Assembly (NCBI RefSeq): GCF_037975245.1
Contig: NC_092569.1
Location: forward strand, 5,574,501-5,638,500
Length of the DNA stretch: 64,000 nt
DNA from: Apostichopus japonicus
Lineage: Eukaryota; Echinodermata; Holothuroidea; Aspidochirotida; Stichopodidae
Reading direction: 5' to 3'
Position 1 is the first letter of the stretch; each line of letters begins with the position of its first letter. The position numbers and the translations under genes are program-made. The notes under the pieces are model-generated. The model worked only from the letters and a program-made list of their open reading frames with translations, was not told where the DNA came from and did no database searches. Below are positions 47,576 to 59,899 of the stretch, piece by piece.

Positions 47576-49726
47576 GGCAAAATGCAACAAAGTAATGCCA
47601 TGCATACAGGTATTTACTTACAAGTATCACTGTCACTGTGAGAGTCCCACAACTAACTTCATATTTACACAAAACATATATGTATAAATGGTTTTGCTAC
47701 ACTACTCTAATTAAGCCATGAATGTATCCTGTCGATGCATTGAGACAGTTTTTGTATAATTCCTTCATGTTGTAAAATGAAACATATGCTACAGACCTGA
47801 TAAGCGACAAAAGTTTAATATCACATTTCTACTTGCTAACAACTAAAGGTGGTCTTCATTCTTAGAGGAAGCAGAGGAATTTTCAAGTAGGCTGCATCGT
47901 GTCAGTTACACAAATCTGAGAAACACCTTCAGTCTGACAATTGTAATTAAATCAGTTACTGACGTTAGAATCCTGGCTAAAAAGGTACTCTATATATAAA
48001 ATGGACTAGTGTCATCCATCAATTGCATGTGTGATTAGATTTTCTAATCCTTACATGTTCTGGGGAAGGAGGGGGGGGGAGGGGTTCAAGAGTGAAATTT
48101 GGTCATGCAATTATGGTCTTCAAAACTATGGAATCCAACTATAACAAGTGCAAGTTGTTTGTGTTTGACAGTAGCATGTTTTACTGGACTGCAATATGGC
48201 TGTGGCTATTGTGTGGTGAAATTTAGAACACATTTTGTCATTCAGATCTTAGAAGAGCTGGCCAGCATATGAAATAATTATTGTAATATGTTAATGGTCT
48301 GCCGTATTTAAAATTAAGTCCCGAGGATGTTAAGTTAGTTCAAGGTGGCCATTTTTGGTTGGTCACAATTTTGCATTCATGTCAGATATATTACGTTATG
48401 TTACGTTATGTTACAGGTCTTTATTTGGATTACTCACAAAATATTTCCTTCCTTCTTAGTATGCAAATAACAAAGATGGCGAATTACTGAGGGGCTTCAG
48501 AGATCCGATTTGAAAGAGCGCTTTGATCATGATGGCTGAAAATGAATGTGAAAACAAAAATAATCATCACAGCAATATGGTTTAAGCAACAAATTGTTAT
48601 GAGACTCCTCTTCCATCAGGAAATAAAACTCAGTGCTTACATTTGGTTTAACGATTTGGAGGTTTATGAATTTTCACTTTCAATATAAGATACCTAAACA
48701 TGGTTATGGACTGGACTGTATAAAACATGCTATATGATATTCACAAAGTCGGGAAGCATTTGGTACACAAAATGGTCGATCCTTGTTCCAATCTAAAGTT
48801 TAATAATGATCATGAAGATTATATATGTCTGTTGCAGCCCTGCAGTTCATTAACTCTACAAAGCTATAGTAATATATTAAAACTGATGAGTGAGATGATA
48901 TATGACAGATACAACACAGGATGCATGGCTTCAGACTCTTGGTTCTGAAGTAATTGTATAAAGGATGATCTAACATGTACACAAGGTGAGTGTGCAACAC
49001 TTTCTTGAAAGGAGGGGGGAGGAGGAAGGGGGAGGGTTAGGGGGCGGGAGTGCAGCTGAATTCCCGGCATGTCAGCACAACTAGCTTTCAAATAAATTTC
49101 TATCACAAGGAAGATCAGGTATATATCTTGTAACTTGCTAGTAAATTTAAGGGATTTAACACTAGATTGTGGATATGGTGGCAAACTTGTTGTAACCATG
49201 TTTGTGTTTAGCACTCAGAGCCAATTGTCACTCTCTGCAAAGGTACAGCGAGCCAGTTGCATATATACTGGCAACAAATTCTAGCTGCAACTAGGTAATT
49301 TGCAGCAAGTAATAAAAAATCCTGCAGCAGGCCACTAGTGGTAGTATAATACTGACAAGCTTCCTGCTAGCACTGACAACAACAGCAACAAAAGACTGTC
49401 CTTTGTGTGACTTTGGGGTTTAAATCAACATGAATCATATATAATTGCAAAATAGAAGGTAACCTGATTCCATCTAAATGTTTTTCACTTTTGTTGGACA
49501 ACCTCTTGGGAACAATCAATTTATGAATTGACAAGTACATTAAAATGAATTTTCGCTAATTTCTCAGTCAAAGGCAAAACAACTCAAGAGTTTTCATGGA
49601 TATGACTAATATTGAGTATATTTAGCTTTTGATTATGTACAGACTGGACTTCTGTCCATATAGCCTATGAATAATATAACTGATGTAATTCTGGACAGCA
49701 ATCACAACAAAAGTATCGCTTTTTAA
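47576..49726. other. intergenic, nothing recognised
   Basis: AT-rich with a G-run near 48071 and a short TTACGTTATG tandem near 48391-48411. No gene recognised. Confidence 0.4.
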
Positions 49727-50037
49727 GTTATACATATAAAATAAAATTGGTATTACCCAAAATATGCTAGAAATTCAGATGATTGTCACATTTAAAAAAA
49801 TTTATTATTATTATTATTGTCATCTATAATGATCGTGTTCAACTTTCAACAGGCATTTTACTGTTACTATACAAGTAGTTAGAGTATATCCACACAGATA
49901 CATTTAATTGTCTATTTTTAACACGCCTGAATGCCTCCAAAAAAAGGAGAAAACTCACAGAACCTCCAGGAGAGTGCCTTCGAAAACTTCAAGCAAATTT
50001 TAGCATGCTAAAATTTTGGGGCCAATACTGATGATCT
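49727..50037 (-). mobile_element. TTAA-flanked repeat, family B, copy 3 (diverged)
   Basis: Shares CCCAAAATATGCTAGAAATTC and the CCTCCAGGAGAGTGCCTTCG, AAAACTTC and GCATGCTA...GGGGCCAATACTGATGATCT blocks with 30536-30778. Flanked by TTAA at 49723-49726 and 50038-50041. It contains an extra AT-rich internal segment including an ATT tract. Confidence 0.65.
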
Positions 50038-50974
50038 TTAACGAATTCTAGAACACTCCCATACAGTAAAGGAAGATTAATAAAACACAGCAAGCAAAAG
50101 GAATACAAAGATAAACTGAATGTACACAAAATACTAATCCTGTGTGAAATTTAAGGGTTCTAATTATACATTTCAACATCAGTCACTGCATGTTTCTTAT
50201 TTAGATGAAAATTTCATATTTCTAAAGAGAAATGAATTAGCATTACTTTACTTCAAAACAAATCAACTTTGCTCCTAAATATGCTAGCCAGGCCACAACT
50301 GGTCACATACATAGTGCAAAGTTTTACACCTGTATTAGCGCCCTAACCTGCAATCACACCCCTCCCCCTCATTTTCAGGACGTTGAATTATAATACACAA
50401 ACTAATAAAACCTACCAAGCACTGTAAGTTTTTTAAGGTTTCGATTTGGATACAGTCCTACTTCCTTCAAGCCATGTCATCTTTGGAAACTTTTTTCATT
50501 AAAATAACTTTTTGAGTTGTTCATGGCAAATTCTTAAAACTAAAAACCTACTGAAAATATACCTCACCATCTTGTCTGATCAAGTTTCATTTCAACAAAG
50601 AAAGCATATCAAAACCAAGTTTAAAAATTGTCTGATTTGTGTTATATGCATTAATAACATATTTAATTAAATATTTTATACAAATTATAATTAATATTCA
50701 TTTATTTCTTTATTTATATTAATTATATCATGTTATAATATGTTAATAATGTTGTTTCTAAAAGTTTGAAATCAGATGGGAATCTTCTAGTTAAGTGACA
50801 TTAACAACTCACTCGTTTAACATTTATGTCAACAAAGAAAGGAGGCTAAAATGTTGTCCATGTGGTGTATCTTGATCATTTGCAATTTAATGTTAAGAGA
50901 TTACTCTCAGAGTAGCTGTTTCATTAAAATAATGGAAATATTTGCAAAGAAAGCCAAGAGTTGCTTTGAATTTG
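50038..50974. other. intergenic, nothing recognised
   Basis: AT-rich sequence, especially 50640-50760; no gene or repeat family recognised. Confidence 0.4.
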
Positions 50975-51220
50975 AATAGCTCAGTGGTTAACGCCAGTGC
51001 CTTTCAATCATAAGGTCCCCGGTTAGAGTCACTCAAAGATTAATGTATGTCGTCCAGTTACAGAGTTGTTGACAATTAACAATTCGTAATCATGGACGTT
51101 AAATATGAATGTAAGAGACTGACTTCGGTCAGCTTGCGGCTTTGATAAGCCAATGATGCTTCTTTGCGAGTTCCTGCTTGCAGGAGGATCTAATATACAT
51201 ACATACATATACATAGATAC
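50975..51220 (+). repeat. tRNA-derived SINE, family S1, copy 1
   Basis: A box ATAGCTCAGTGGTTAACGCC, B box-like GGTTAGAGTCA, then a shared body (TTAATGTATGTCGTCCAGTT, GACTTCGGTCAGCTTGCGGC, GCGAGTTCCTGCTTGCAGGA) and an ATACATACATAC tail. About 245 bp. Confidence 0.9.
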
Positions 51221-51975
51221 AATTGCATTGCTTAATTTGTATAAGCATAATCCTCGATATTTACACTGATGAGAGAAATACCGCCCCCCCCCCACAATAA
51301 AAATAATAATAATCAAAAATACAAAGCCATTAAAGATGGGAGCATATATATATAAGCATAATCGTTGATATTCACACTGAGAAAATCCCCGCCCCCCTGG
51401 CACCCCACAAGAAGGGAGGGGGAACAGAATATTCTCTAATTATACATTTTCAATGAATCATTTTCTTCTGTACGCCAAAGAGAATAATGATGTAGTTTGA
51501 ATATTTGAACAATCAGTATATTTTTTTGGGTGAATGATTCCTATAAGGAGCATGCAGAGCTGTCAATCGCAACTTTGCGATCATCAGACGTAATTGGGTT
51601 CGTTAAGACCTTCCTCATTATTGTTATGCAAGCATTCATTTGTACTATGATTTTAGCTCATTATGACTAACTAACGAACGATTCATTACTGTAGGAAACA
51701 TGATGGTTGATTTCTAGTGTTAACTACTAATAGAGTCATATGAACACTGTGATGTGTGAGAGACTACCAGTGTTTATACTTCAGACTTCTTACTAGATGC
51801 ACAATGTCAGCTTATATCTTAGAAATATGGGGGAAAATATGATATAGCTGATCAAACAAGGATTAAAGTGAATGTGACAATTTAATCATAAAGATACATT
51901 TGTGCACCTATATGCACAAAACATTATCCCTGTGTAAAATTAATATGTGTGGTTATGTTCTCTTGTAGATGGTCA
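51221..51975. other. intergenic, C-run, otherwise nothing
   Basis: C-rich run near 51282-51291 and a short internal duplication (ATAAGCATAATC with GATATT at about 51241 and 51353). No gene recognised. Confidence 0.4.
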
Positions 51976-52540
51976 ATGAATATATTTATTTTATTTTATT
52001 CGCACTCAGATTGTTCAAAATACAAAAATATTACAAAGACATAATAGACAAATAGGACGGAAATGAAAAGAACAAAAAGACTAACAGGAGCTTAACCCAT
52101 TGGGCAGACTGAACGTCGGCCCATTTCCAATGGGACCCTATAGACGAAAAATTGCACTTTCAATGGTAAATACTAAGGAACCCAATAAATAAGACACAAA
52201 AAAGAGTACATATTGCACAAAATACTGATAAGTGCCTCCCACTCCCCCCACACCCTAAATTACATGAGATGCTTCCTTAACTCAGCTCTAAAAAGATGAG
52301 AAGACTTAATGGATTTGATATGATTTGGAAGAGCATTCCAATCCTGAATTGCCGTGAAGTAGAAATAGTATAGGCACAAGGATAGTAGTTTATTCTGCAG
52401 ATTACAGCAGAATAAACTCAGATGAATACAAATCACATATTGACTGAAATTAGTTAGGAACAACTTTTCTACATCCGCCCTTGTCCATGCTTTATCCATC
52501 CATGATTTTTGTTTTAAAATTTTAATGATCATCTTATTTT
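51976..52540 (-). pseudogene. LINE 3' end (CR1/RTE-like reverse-transcriptase tail), minus strand
   Basis: The minus strand ends IQDWNALPNHIKSIKSSHLF then RAELRKHLM before a stop at about 52260; the W-N-x-LP-x-x-I-K pattern followed by F-x-x-x-L-x-x-x-L is the usual C-terminus of CR1/RTE-type LINE proteins. About 260 bp of 3' UTR follow, ending in GCGAATAAAATAAAATAAAT (51980-52000). 5'-truncated. Confidence 0.72.
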
Positions 52541-54069
52541 TCCAGTATTCAAATGTACATTTAAAAATTCACAAGCCATGTAAAAATTAGTGAATTTCTA
52601 GACTATTTGCTGGTGCTTTCTTCTGAAGAAAATCATTGATATTACAGTGCCTCATACACACATCATGTAAGCCAAGTTCAGTACAATGTCAAATATCACC
52701 TGCTTTCACACCCAACCTCCCGCCCTCCCCCCCCCCCCCAACCCCAACAATGTAAAAATCTGCCCTTAAGTAAGACTACCATTCATTTTTCACCACTGCC
52801 CACTTCTTCACCTTTCAAGATTATAAGTCTGGAACTTTAGCCTGTGTGTTATGTAATCAATTCTCCAAGCCTAGCAAAGGAGTGTGGAAAAGTCACTTGC
52901 ACAGCTCAAATTTCTGGGCGATCAACTGCACTGATAGAGCCTATTAAAATGCCTGAGGCAGGTAAACTGTTATGGCAGTGGTATTAAAGGGTGCATTTTC
53001 AAATGCCCCCTCCCAAACCCCCATGCAATTCTTCCTCGCAGAAACCTGCACATATCTATCAGGATATATTATCCAATTTCTAAGTTGGCTTGATTGTGCA
53101 TTAAAAGCCATCATTAGATTTGCATTTTATTGAATAAATAATATTTGTTCATTAGGCCAAGTTAGTCATATAAACCATGATAATTAAATTGTAATTTATT
53201 TATCCTTGAGTGTACAGAATGTACAAAGAATGTACTAAGACAAACAAAATATAAAAGACACACACAAAAAAAAAACAATTAATTTTTATTTACTTGTATT
53301 TAACTGACAAGAAATGAAAAAGATGTTAAATTACAACTTTTGGATGTCTAAGTGTTAAAATACTGTATGGCATACTACAAGCTAAAGAGTATTTTTCAAA
53401 GATGTGATTACAAAAATGTTATTTTGACACCACTTAAAGTCTCAATTAAATTCCATTGGCAAATACCTTCAACATGTATAATGACAAGTCTTCGTGTACT
53501 GATGTGGTAAGACTTAATTGTTCTTTTATAACAGTGATGTAGCTATTTGGACAACGGATGTAGCTGCACTGGTCAGAGGTGGTCAGGATCAACTCGCACT
53601 CAGTGTTACTAACCAGCAGCAATCAAACAATGAAACCTTTCCGATCTTTCAGCATAAATTTGCCGATTACCACAACATAGCACACTTTAATGTCCATCAG
53701 TGGGATAAAATTGTCATCATTTTCACGTAATGATCCAAATTTAAAAACTTACGGCAATTTATGGATGTGTTTCATATCTGAGTGCAGGCCTTGTGTTTGC
53801 ATTGCAATAGAAAAAAAAACATAGCCTACATGGATCCTCAATATGTGTAACAGGTGTTATCCCAAGGTTGTATACAGACAACGAAAAAACATCATCATTT
53901 TTTTTTTTAAATAGTTAATATTGGAAAACAATATCTCCCAGGAAAAATATCTTTCATGTTTTTCATATTGACAATTCAGAGATTGCACTGGTACCGCAGC
54001 ACTCATGTCTTGTATACAATTTAGAGCCAACTTTGTTATTCAATTGCAAAGTTTCCATTTTAATGTCAT
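52541..54069. other. intergenic, nothing recognised
   Basis: AT-rich with a C-run at about 52730-52739 and T-run at 53899-53908; no gene recognised. Confidence 0.4.
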
Positions 54070-54300
54070 GGAGTGTTAGCTCCGCTGGTGCCTTCAATCA
54101 TAAGGTCCCCGGTTAGAGTCACTCAAAGATTAATGTATGTCGTCCAGTTACAGAGTTTTGACAATTGTTGTTGACAATTCATAATCATGGACATTAAATA
54201 TGAATCTAAGAGATTGACTTCGGTCAGCTTGCAGCTTTAATGAGCCAATGAGGCTTCTTCGCGAGTTCCTGCTTGCAGAAGGATCTAAAATACATACTAT
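54070..54300 (+). repeat. tRNA-derived SINE, family S1, copy 2
   Basis: Same body as 50975-51220. The head is damaged: GTTAGCTCCGCTGGTGCC lacks part of the A-box region; B box-like GGTTAGAGTCA as in copy 1. Tail ATACATACTATAC. Confidence 0.88.
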
Positions 54301-57300
54301 ACAAAGGAAATACCTGCCTATTATATTATCCAACAGCTTTTGTACAAGAATTTGATACATTAATTCTCTGAAGCAATGTTCTGTTTCTCTCTAGCATTTA
54401 TTATGGATACAGTCAGGTTTATATAGAAGCTAGAAAACCGTACACGATGGTTTGTACCCTTGAAATCAAATAAACATGACGACATCATTAAACAGCCAGA
54501 AGAAACTTCTGTCTTTTCTATAATCAGAAGTTTTGTGCTGCTGTTCAGCTATACTTCGAGCCCCGGCTCTTCATATCCAATAGATCAGATCATCACCACG
54601 TATTACGCTGACTATAAGTCTTGCTCATATTTAATTAATATATACTGCAGTCTGGTGTATAAGCCATGCTCGTGTTACATAAACACAGTACACACTCACA
54701 CACACAGAGACAGAGGTACACCGCCAATGAGGGCACAGAGCATAAATCTGGACTGTCGTAACGTTAAATATTCGTCTTTTAGGTCTTCAATCGAAGTAGG
54801 GATAAAGATATATGCTATCCGTAGGAGTCAAATGTAAATGATTGGTGTGGAGATTGCAAGTATGTTGGGCACTATACCTGCTGTGATGGATATTAATTGC
54901 TATATTATAGAATTAGATGCACATAATTAAAATGCACTGCCCTACATAAACAATATTTACAACACAACATAACCATTGATAGATATGAAAAACAGAGACC
55001 TAAGATGACACTTTGTGAAACAAATTCTTTTTCAACTTTTAATCGTAACCCTCATATAATGCAGCATGGAGTATTACAAATTCAATTATTCTTTTTTATT
55101 CTGTTGTTTTGATTCTTTCCAAACATATATGTTACGACTCGATCAACAACAAGCTGACATTTGACTAATTACGAACCCTTTTGCAGCGTTTGTTTTTTTG
55201 GTGTAAATTTCAACAATCTGTTGAAGTCGTATCAATTTCCTTTTTGTTGTTTTTGTGAAAATTTCGATTTGACTCATTCTATACATGTAGTATCAAGTTT
55301 GATTGGACTCAATGTGTTTGTTGCTCGTGACACGAAGGAAGTGAATATTATTATGTATCCATTGATTATTCCAAAATGTCTGTCACAAATTTAAGTTCCA
55401 AGACACAATTAATTGAAACTTACTTTTAGAATTCTTGATTAAGCCTTTGATACTATTCCATATTACATTCTCATTACAACATGATTTAGTTACTACACAG
55501 ATTAGTCAGCAGTCATTTAAGTTCCATTTCAAATAATTATGTAATTCTTAAAAAAATATTCAAGTTTGCCAATTGAAATTGGCTTATTTATACATGTACG
55601 TGATTAACATTTTGTAGTACTGAAAAGTATCCTGGTGACAAAATGTTGAGAATCGGATTAATATTTCGTTCAATTCTTGGTCTGTCATTTTTGAGATAGC
55701 ATATTCATTAATCATTTGTATCAAAAGTTAACTTGAAGGGTGATTATGTCATATAGATGAAGAACTACGAAAAATGTTTTGTTATTTTGTCAGAGTTTGG
55801 GATGAAATCTTCTGCTTTTTAAAAGTGGATGCATCAGAACAAGAATACACTCATGTTTAGTACTATTTGTGTAAGTTTCACATCTAGCTCCTGTCGGGAA
55901 AGTTGAAACTTTACCCAATCCAACATCACCACAGACAGAGCGAAAATAAAGAATAAATAAATATATTTTGTCAATGTGCGGCAAAGACATCACAACATTT
56001 GGACTCCAAAAATGTCTCAAAATGGATTGTATTCTTATTGTTGTTTTCAATTGATTGGATTCTTAAAATGTCAAAAAAGACATTTACATCTGAACTGTTC
56101 ATGTAATTCTGTGTTGTGATAGTTCACAGATTTTGAAATTTTACAAATATATTCTGGGCATTCCATGACCACGAAACACTACTTTATACTTCTTCATATC
56201 TCATATGTATGTCTAATGATGTCTACTTATTTCTTACCCTATTCCTAATCCATCATGGCCACAGTTTGAAATTGTTTATGTATTTAAATGCGTTATAATT
56301 TCCTCTTGAAGAGGACATTCTTTTGGGACTATCAAAACTTCCCGATCATACACTGGAGCTATAAAAGCTAATGAATCCTATGTGGGGTTTGAAGAATCAA
56401 TAACATAAATCATAAAATACAATGCTTGCTATTGCATTGACAACAACTGTGCTACTGAAATCAGCTTTTGATGAGCTGCCTATAGGTGAAATGGGGTTCA
56501 ACTCTTCAGAATGTTTAACAGAGGGCGATGTCATGTCAGTCCTAATGTGCATGACATCTGTACTGTGTATTATGATCTCTGAATTGATGTTAAATGATCT
56601 TGTTAAAGCTAGTGGACACACCTAATGAACTTACATACTGACAAATTGGGTTTATTGACTATAGTTCAATTGTCCAATTGTGCACGTTTCGCCGAACAAA
56701 ACGCATGCTTAAGAAAACTCAAGTTTAGGTGTTTAAAAGAGGTAGCTTGACTTGAAACTTTGAAAATATGTTGCCAACAGATTTTTCCTTCAATACTTAT
56801 GAAATTGTAGCAGTTTGCTAAACAGTTTTATTTTATTTTGAAATTGTATATAAACAACTATTGATCAACTCACAGGACTGTTATGATCTGAAGTCATATA
56901 GACTGCAGCATGTAAAGTTTTGCGCAACTACACTGGCAGACACGAAAGTACCCTCTGTTGATTTTACGGCGTTCCCGTGAGCCCCTTTAAAACGCTCCAG
57001 GCTTGATCTGCTCATACATCATAATCATTTGATCTTTGATGAAATTATAATGGAAGGGGCAGAGTAGAAAGCCTTCCCTCCCCTCTCACTTTAATTCTGT
57101 GGTCAAACCTCTGAGATAGGAATACAGGCAAGGGAAGAAAAAACAATTTAATAATGGGCACAACTCGGAAAATAAATTATGAAAAAGGGAAGAGGAAAAC
57201 TCATTAAGTCACCATCGAAATGGCAAAGACTGCTTATTGGTCCAATTTCATTTGAATTATAAACAATATCTTATCAATGTGAAAGGTCTGCAATTATGTT

Positions 57301-58526
57301 TGTCTGTACGCATGGGCAATAAGACCATTGGTATATAATACTTAGAACAAAATTGTTGAAATTACTCAACATTAATTCTATGGTTATTTATCTTAATATA
57401 CCTGTTAACTAAAAAACCAGTGCAGGCTATAGTCTTAATACAACAGATATGACTTTGGAGGGTGACTCGGTCAGCAAACAGATTCTCACAAATAGGTGGC
57501 GCTATGCTCTGCTTGGCAAAAGACCGGACTGAATGTGCAAACAAAAAGGAGCTTTGTTGATATGAGAATTAGGTGGACACATTTCAAACTTTCATGAATC
57601 TTGTATTGGAGGTTCCCAACATTTTATATTACCATTCTACTTTGCTGACTAATTACAAGCAAGGAATTCCTACTTAAGGAGATCCTCTAGTGGCTTAAAT
57701 TGATTGCTTAAGAAAAAGACTGGAACTTTTCTGCATCTTTAGGTCAAAACTGCATCATCATAGCATTTTGTATGACAAAGTTAGATATTTTTTGAATACA
57801 TCTGTGAAAATAGTAGAGTGATGTCATGACCCACGACAATTAAACGAAAAGGGGAAAATTGTTTTTGTGACAACCTTTGAAGTCGAAGAGAATCATTACT
57901 CCCTCGACAATTAATTTTGAGTTGCAGTCGTGGAATATTCTCAGATTGTCTCTTGTTAGGAGTAAATACTTTGCAGATATGTTGAAGGTCTCAACACAAT
58001 ACAAAAAAAGTTAAATAAGCAGTTGTTATTAAATTAAGACTCCTACATCAACATTGGGCCTATGCACCTACGCACTCTTCATTATAGATGTATCTTATGC
58101 ATATAAAGAATAAAGTCAGAATTATGAGGCACTGTGTAAAAGCAGAGGGGGCCAGTCTGTACCATCCTGTGTCATATATATATATGCCTACATATATGTA
58201 TGCTGACCTCTATATGAACTTGAACTGCATCTTGTTGTGTGTGTATTATAAAGAAAATCCACTATACTCCAATATTATTAGAAAAACGCAGAGAAATAAG
58301 ATATGATATAGTTATGGTTTATTGGTTCTATTTCCATCAATGCTACTTACAATTAGCGTCATGCATTCATTGTGTTTTTGTACTTTTCATTCCACTGCCA
58401 AAGTATTGCTGACAAAGGTCCCAGGGAGACCAAAAATTCCAACATATTTTCTAAAACAATACTCCTTATTTGTCAATTATGAGTCATATCTTATTTCTCT
58501 ACTTTTTTCTCTACTTTTTTCTAATA
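54301..58526. other. intergenic, nothing recognised
   Basis: About 4.2 kb of AT-rich, CpG-poor sequence. Small ORFs (for example 54460-54837) show no domain, conserved motif or splice logic. No repeat family recognised. Confidence 0.4.
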
Positions 58527-58528
58527 CA

Positions 58529-58529
58529 G

Positions 58530-58569
<40 letters not shown>
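58529..58569. repeat. AT dinucleotide microsatellite
   Basis: About twenty AT repeats immediately upstream of the Gypsy-like remnant. Confidence 0.97.
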
Positions 58570-58570
<1 letters not shown>

Positions 58571-58626
58571 CATATATACTCCAGATCTTGTGTGTTCTAA
58601 ACATTTGTTCCCTTACGATTATTACA

Positions 58627-58793
58627 TGGTGTCAGAATTAAAACAATTATTGTTAAAGTATTACAACATGGATCACATGAAACCACCAAGAATTCCGAAT
58701 TTACAAGGAATTGTTGCAGTAAATTGGAGGAAGTTAACTCTAATGTTCCAACTCTACATTGAGGCCAGACTGGTTCTTCTGGCAAAGCCATAA
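58627..58793 (+). pseudogene. Gypsy-like retrotransposon remnant: primer-binding site and start of gag
   Basis: TGGTGTCAGAA at 58627, preceded by ...TTACA as an LTR end would be, resembles a tRNA primer-binding site. From the ATG at 58668 the frame reads MDHMKPPRIPNLQGIVAVNW then RKLTLMFQLYIEA before a stop at 58793. A KPP...L.G.VA.NWR....F.LY pattern is the usual start of Gypsy-group gag in invertebrates. No pol and no paired LTR were seen; a truncated fossil copy. Confidence 0.55.
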
Positions 58794-58947
58794 AGTTAAG
58801 ACAGTCGGCAAGCCTCCTCGACGGTGCAGTGGAGAAGCGTTGAGAGTATAAAGCTCCAATGGGAGCAGGACGTAGACAATACGAAATGCAAACAGCATAT
58901 ACACACAATTTGCAATCTGCTGATCTGTGGAGATGATCAGCTACATA

Positions 58948-59180
58948 ATGTATTTTAGATCCTCCTGCAAGCAGGAATTCAGCAGGAAGCCATCATTGAC
59001 TTATCAAAGCCGCAAGCTGACCAAAGTCAGTCTCTTACATTCATATTTAAGAATTAAATGATTATGAATTTTCAATTGTCAACAACTCTGTAACTGGACG
59101 ACATACATTAATCTTGGAGTGACTCGAACTCAGGACCTTATGATTGAAAGGCACCAGCGTTAACCACTGAGCTAACACTT
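58948..59180 (-). repeat. tRNA-derived SINE, family S1, copy 3 (reverse)
   Basis: Reverse-complement copy: the minus strand reads GTTAGCTCAGTGGTTAACGC and GTTCGAGTCACTCCAAGAT, with the shared body toward 58960. The tail AAAATACATTATG faces 58948. Confidence 0.9.
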
Positions 59181-59656
59181 CTATATTGCTTGGGATTGAT
59201 TCACCCTTGCTGCAGAAAAATTCGAGAACCGTGACACCACTTAACATGCCACTTTAAATTTCAAGTTTAATAGGACAGTTTCTAAGTATCAAATTGGGCA
59301 TGGCATTCTTAGTTTGATTTACAATCTTCCTATTCAGAAGCTTTAACTATGCCACAAACTGAATTGGCAGCAAGCCTTCACACATTATGGTACCATCAAG
59401 GCATGCTTGAATTTGTATAAACTTTCAGTCCCTTAAAAGCTCAAGAGAGCTTCATTAAGCAGCATGACTGGGCTACACCATTGTAGCATCCACATACTCA
59501 TCAAACACTCGAATAGTCAACAAAATCATACGCAATAGTGAGTAATAAGTTAAGCTCTTACATCAACGTTTGTGTTTTCTAAAGTTGCTTTTTCTTGGTG
59601 AGATTAGCATTCAATTTCTGTGAGTTGTTTTCGAGATGACAACATTTTAAATTTAC
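59181..59656. other. spacer between two SINEs, nothing recognised
   Basis: About 475 bp of AT-rich sequence separating opposite-oriented SINE copies. Confidence 0.4.
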
Positions 59657-59899
59657 GGAGTGTTAGCTCAGTGGTTAACGCCGGTGCCTTCCAATCATAA
59701 GGTCCCCGGTACGTTCGAGTCACTCCAAGATTAATGTATGTCGTCCAGTTACAGAATTGTTGACAATTGACAATTCATAATCATGGAGTTAAATATGAAT
59801 GTAAGAGACTGACTTCGGTCAGCTTGCGGCTTTGATAAGCCAATGAGGCTTCTTTGCGAGTTCCTGCTTGCACGAGGATCTAAAATACATACATACTAT
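59657..59899 (+). repeat. tRNA-derived SINE, family S1, copy 4
   Basis: The best preserved head: GTTAGCTCAGTGGTTAACGC and GTTCGAGTCACTCC. There is a 4-bp insertion (GGTACGTTCGAG) before the B box relative to the other copies. Body and ATACATACATACT tail as in family S1. Confidence 0.92.

Noticed and set aside
47208-47672. 154-codon ORF with SFVR repeats
   Set aside because: Translation of the GAAC microsatellite.
54460-54837. 125-codon plus-strand ORF
   Set aside because: Composition is that of AT-rich non-coding DNA with a CACA repeat; no domain, no splice logic.
58322-58570. ORF ending in IYIYIY
   Set aside because: Extends through the AT microsatellite; not coding.
59657-59735. Genuine tRNA gene
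   Set aside because: Same head occurs four times with identical 3' bodies and ATACATAC tails, so it is a SINE; no acceptor-stem pairing.
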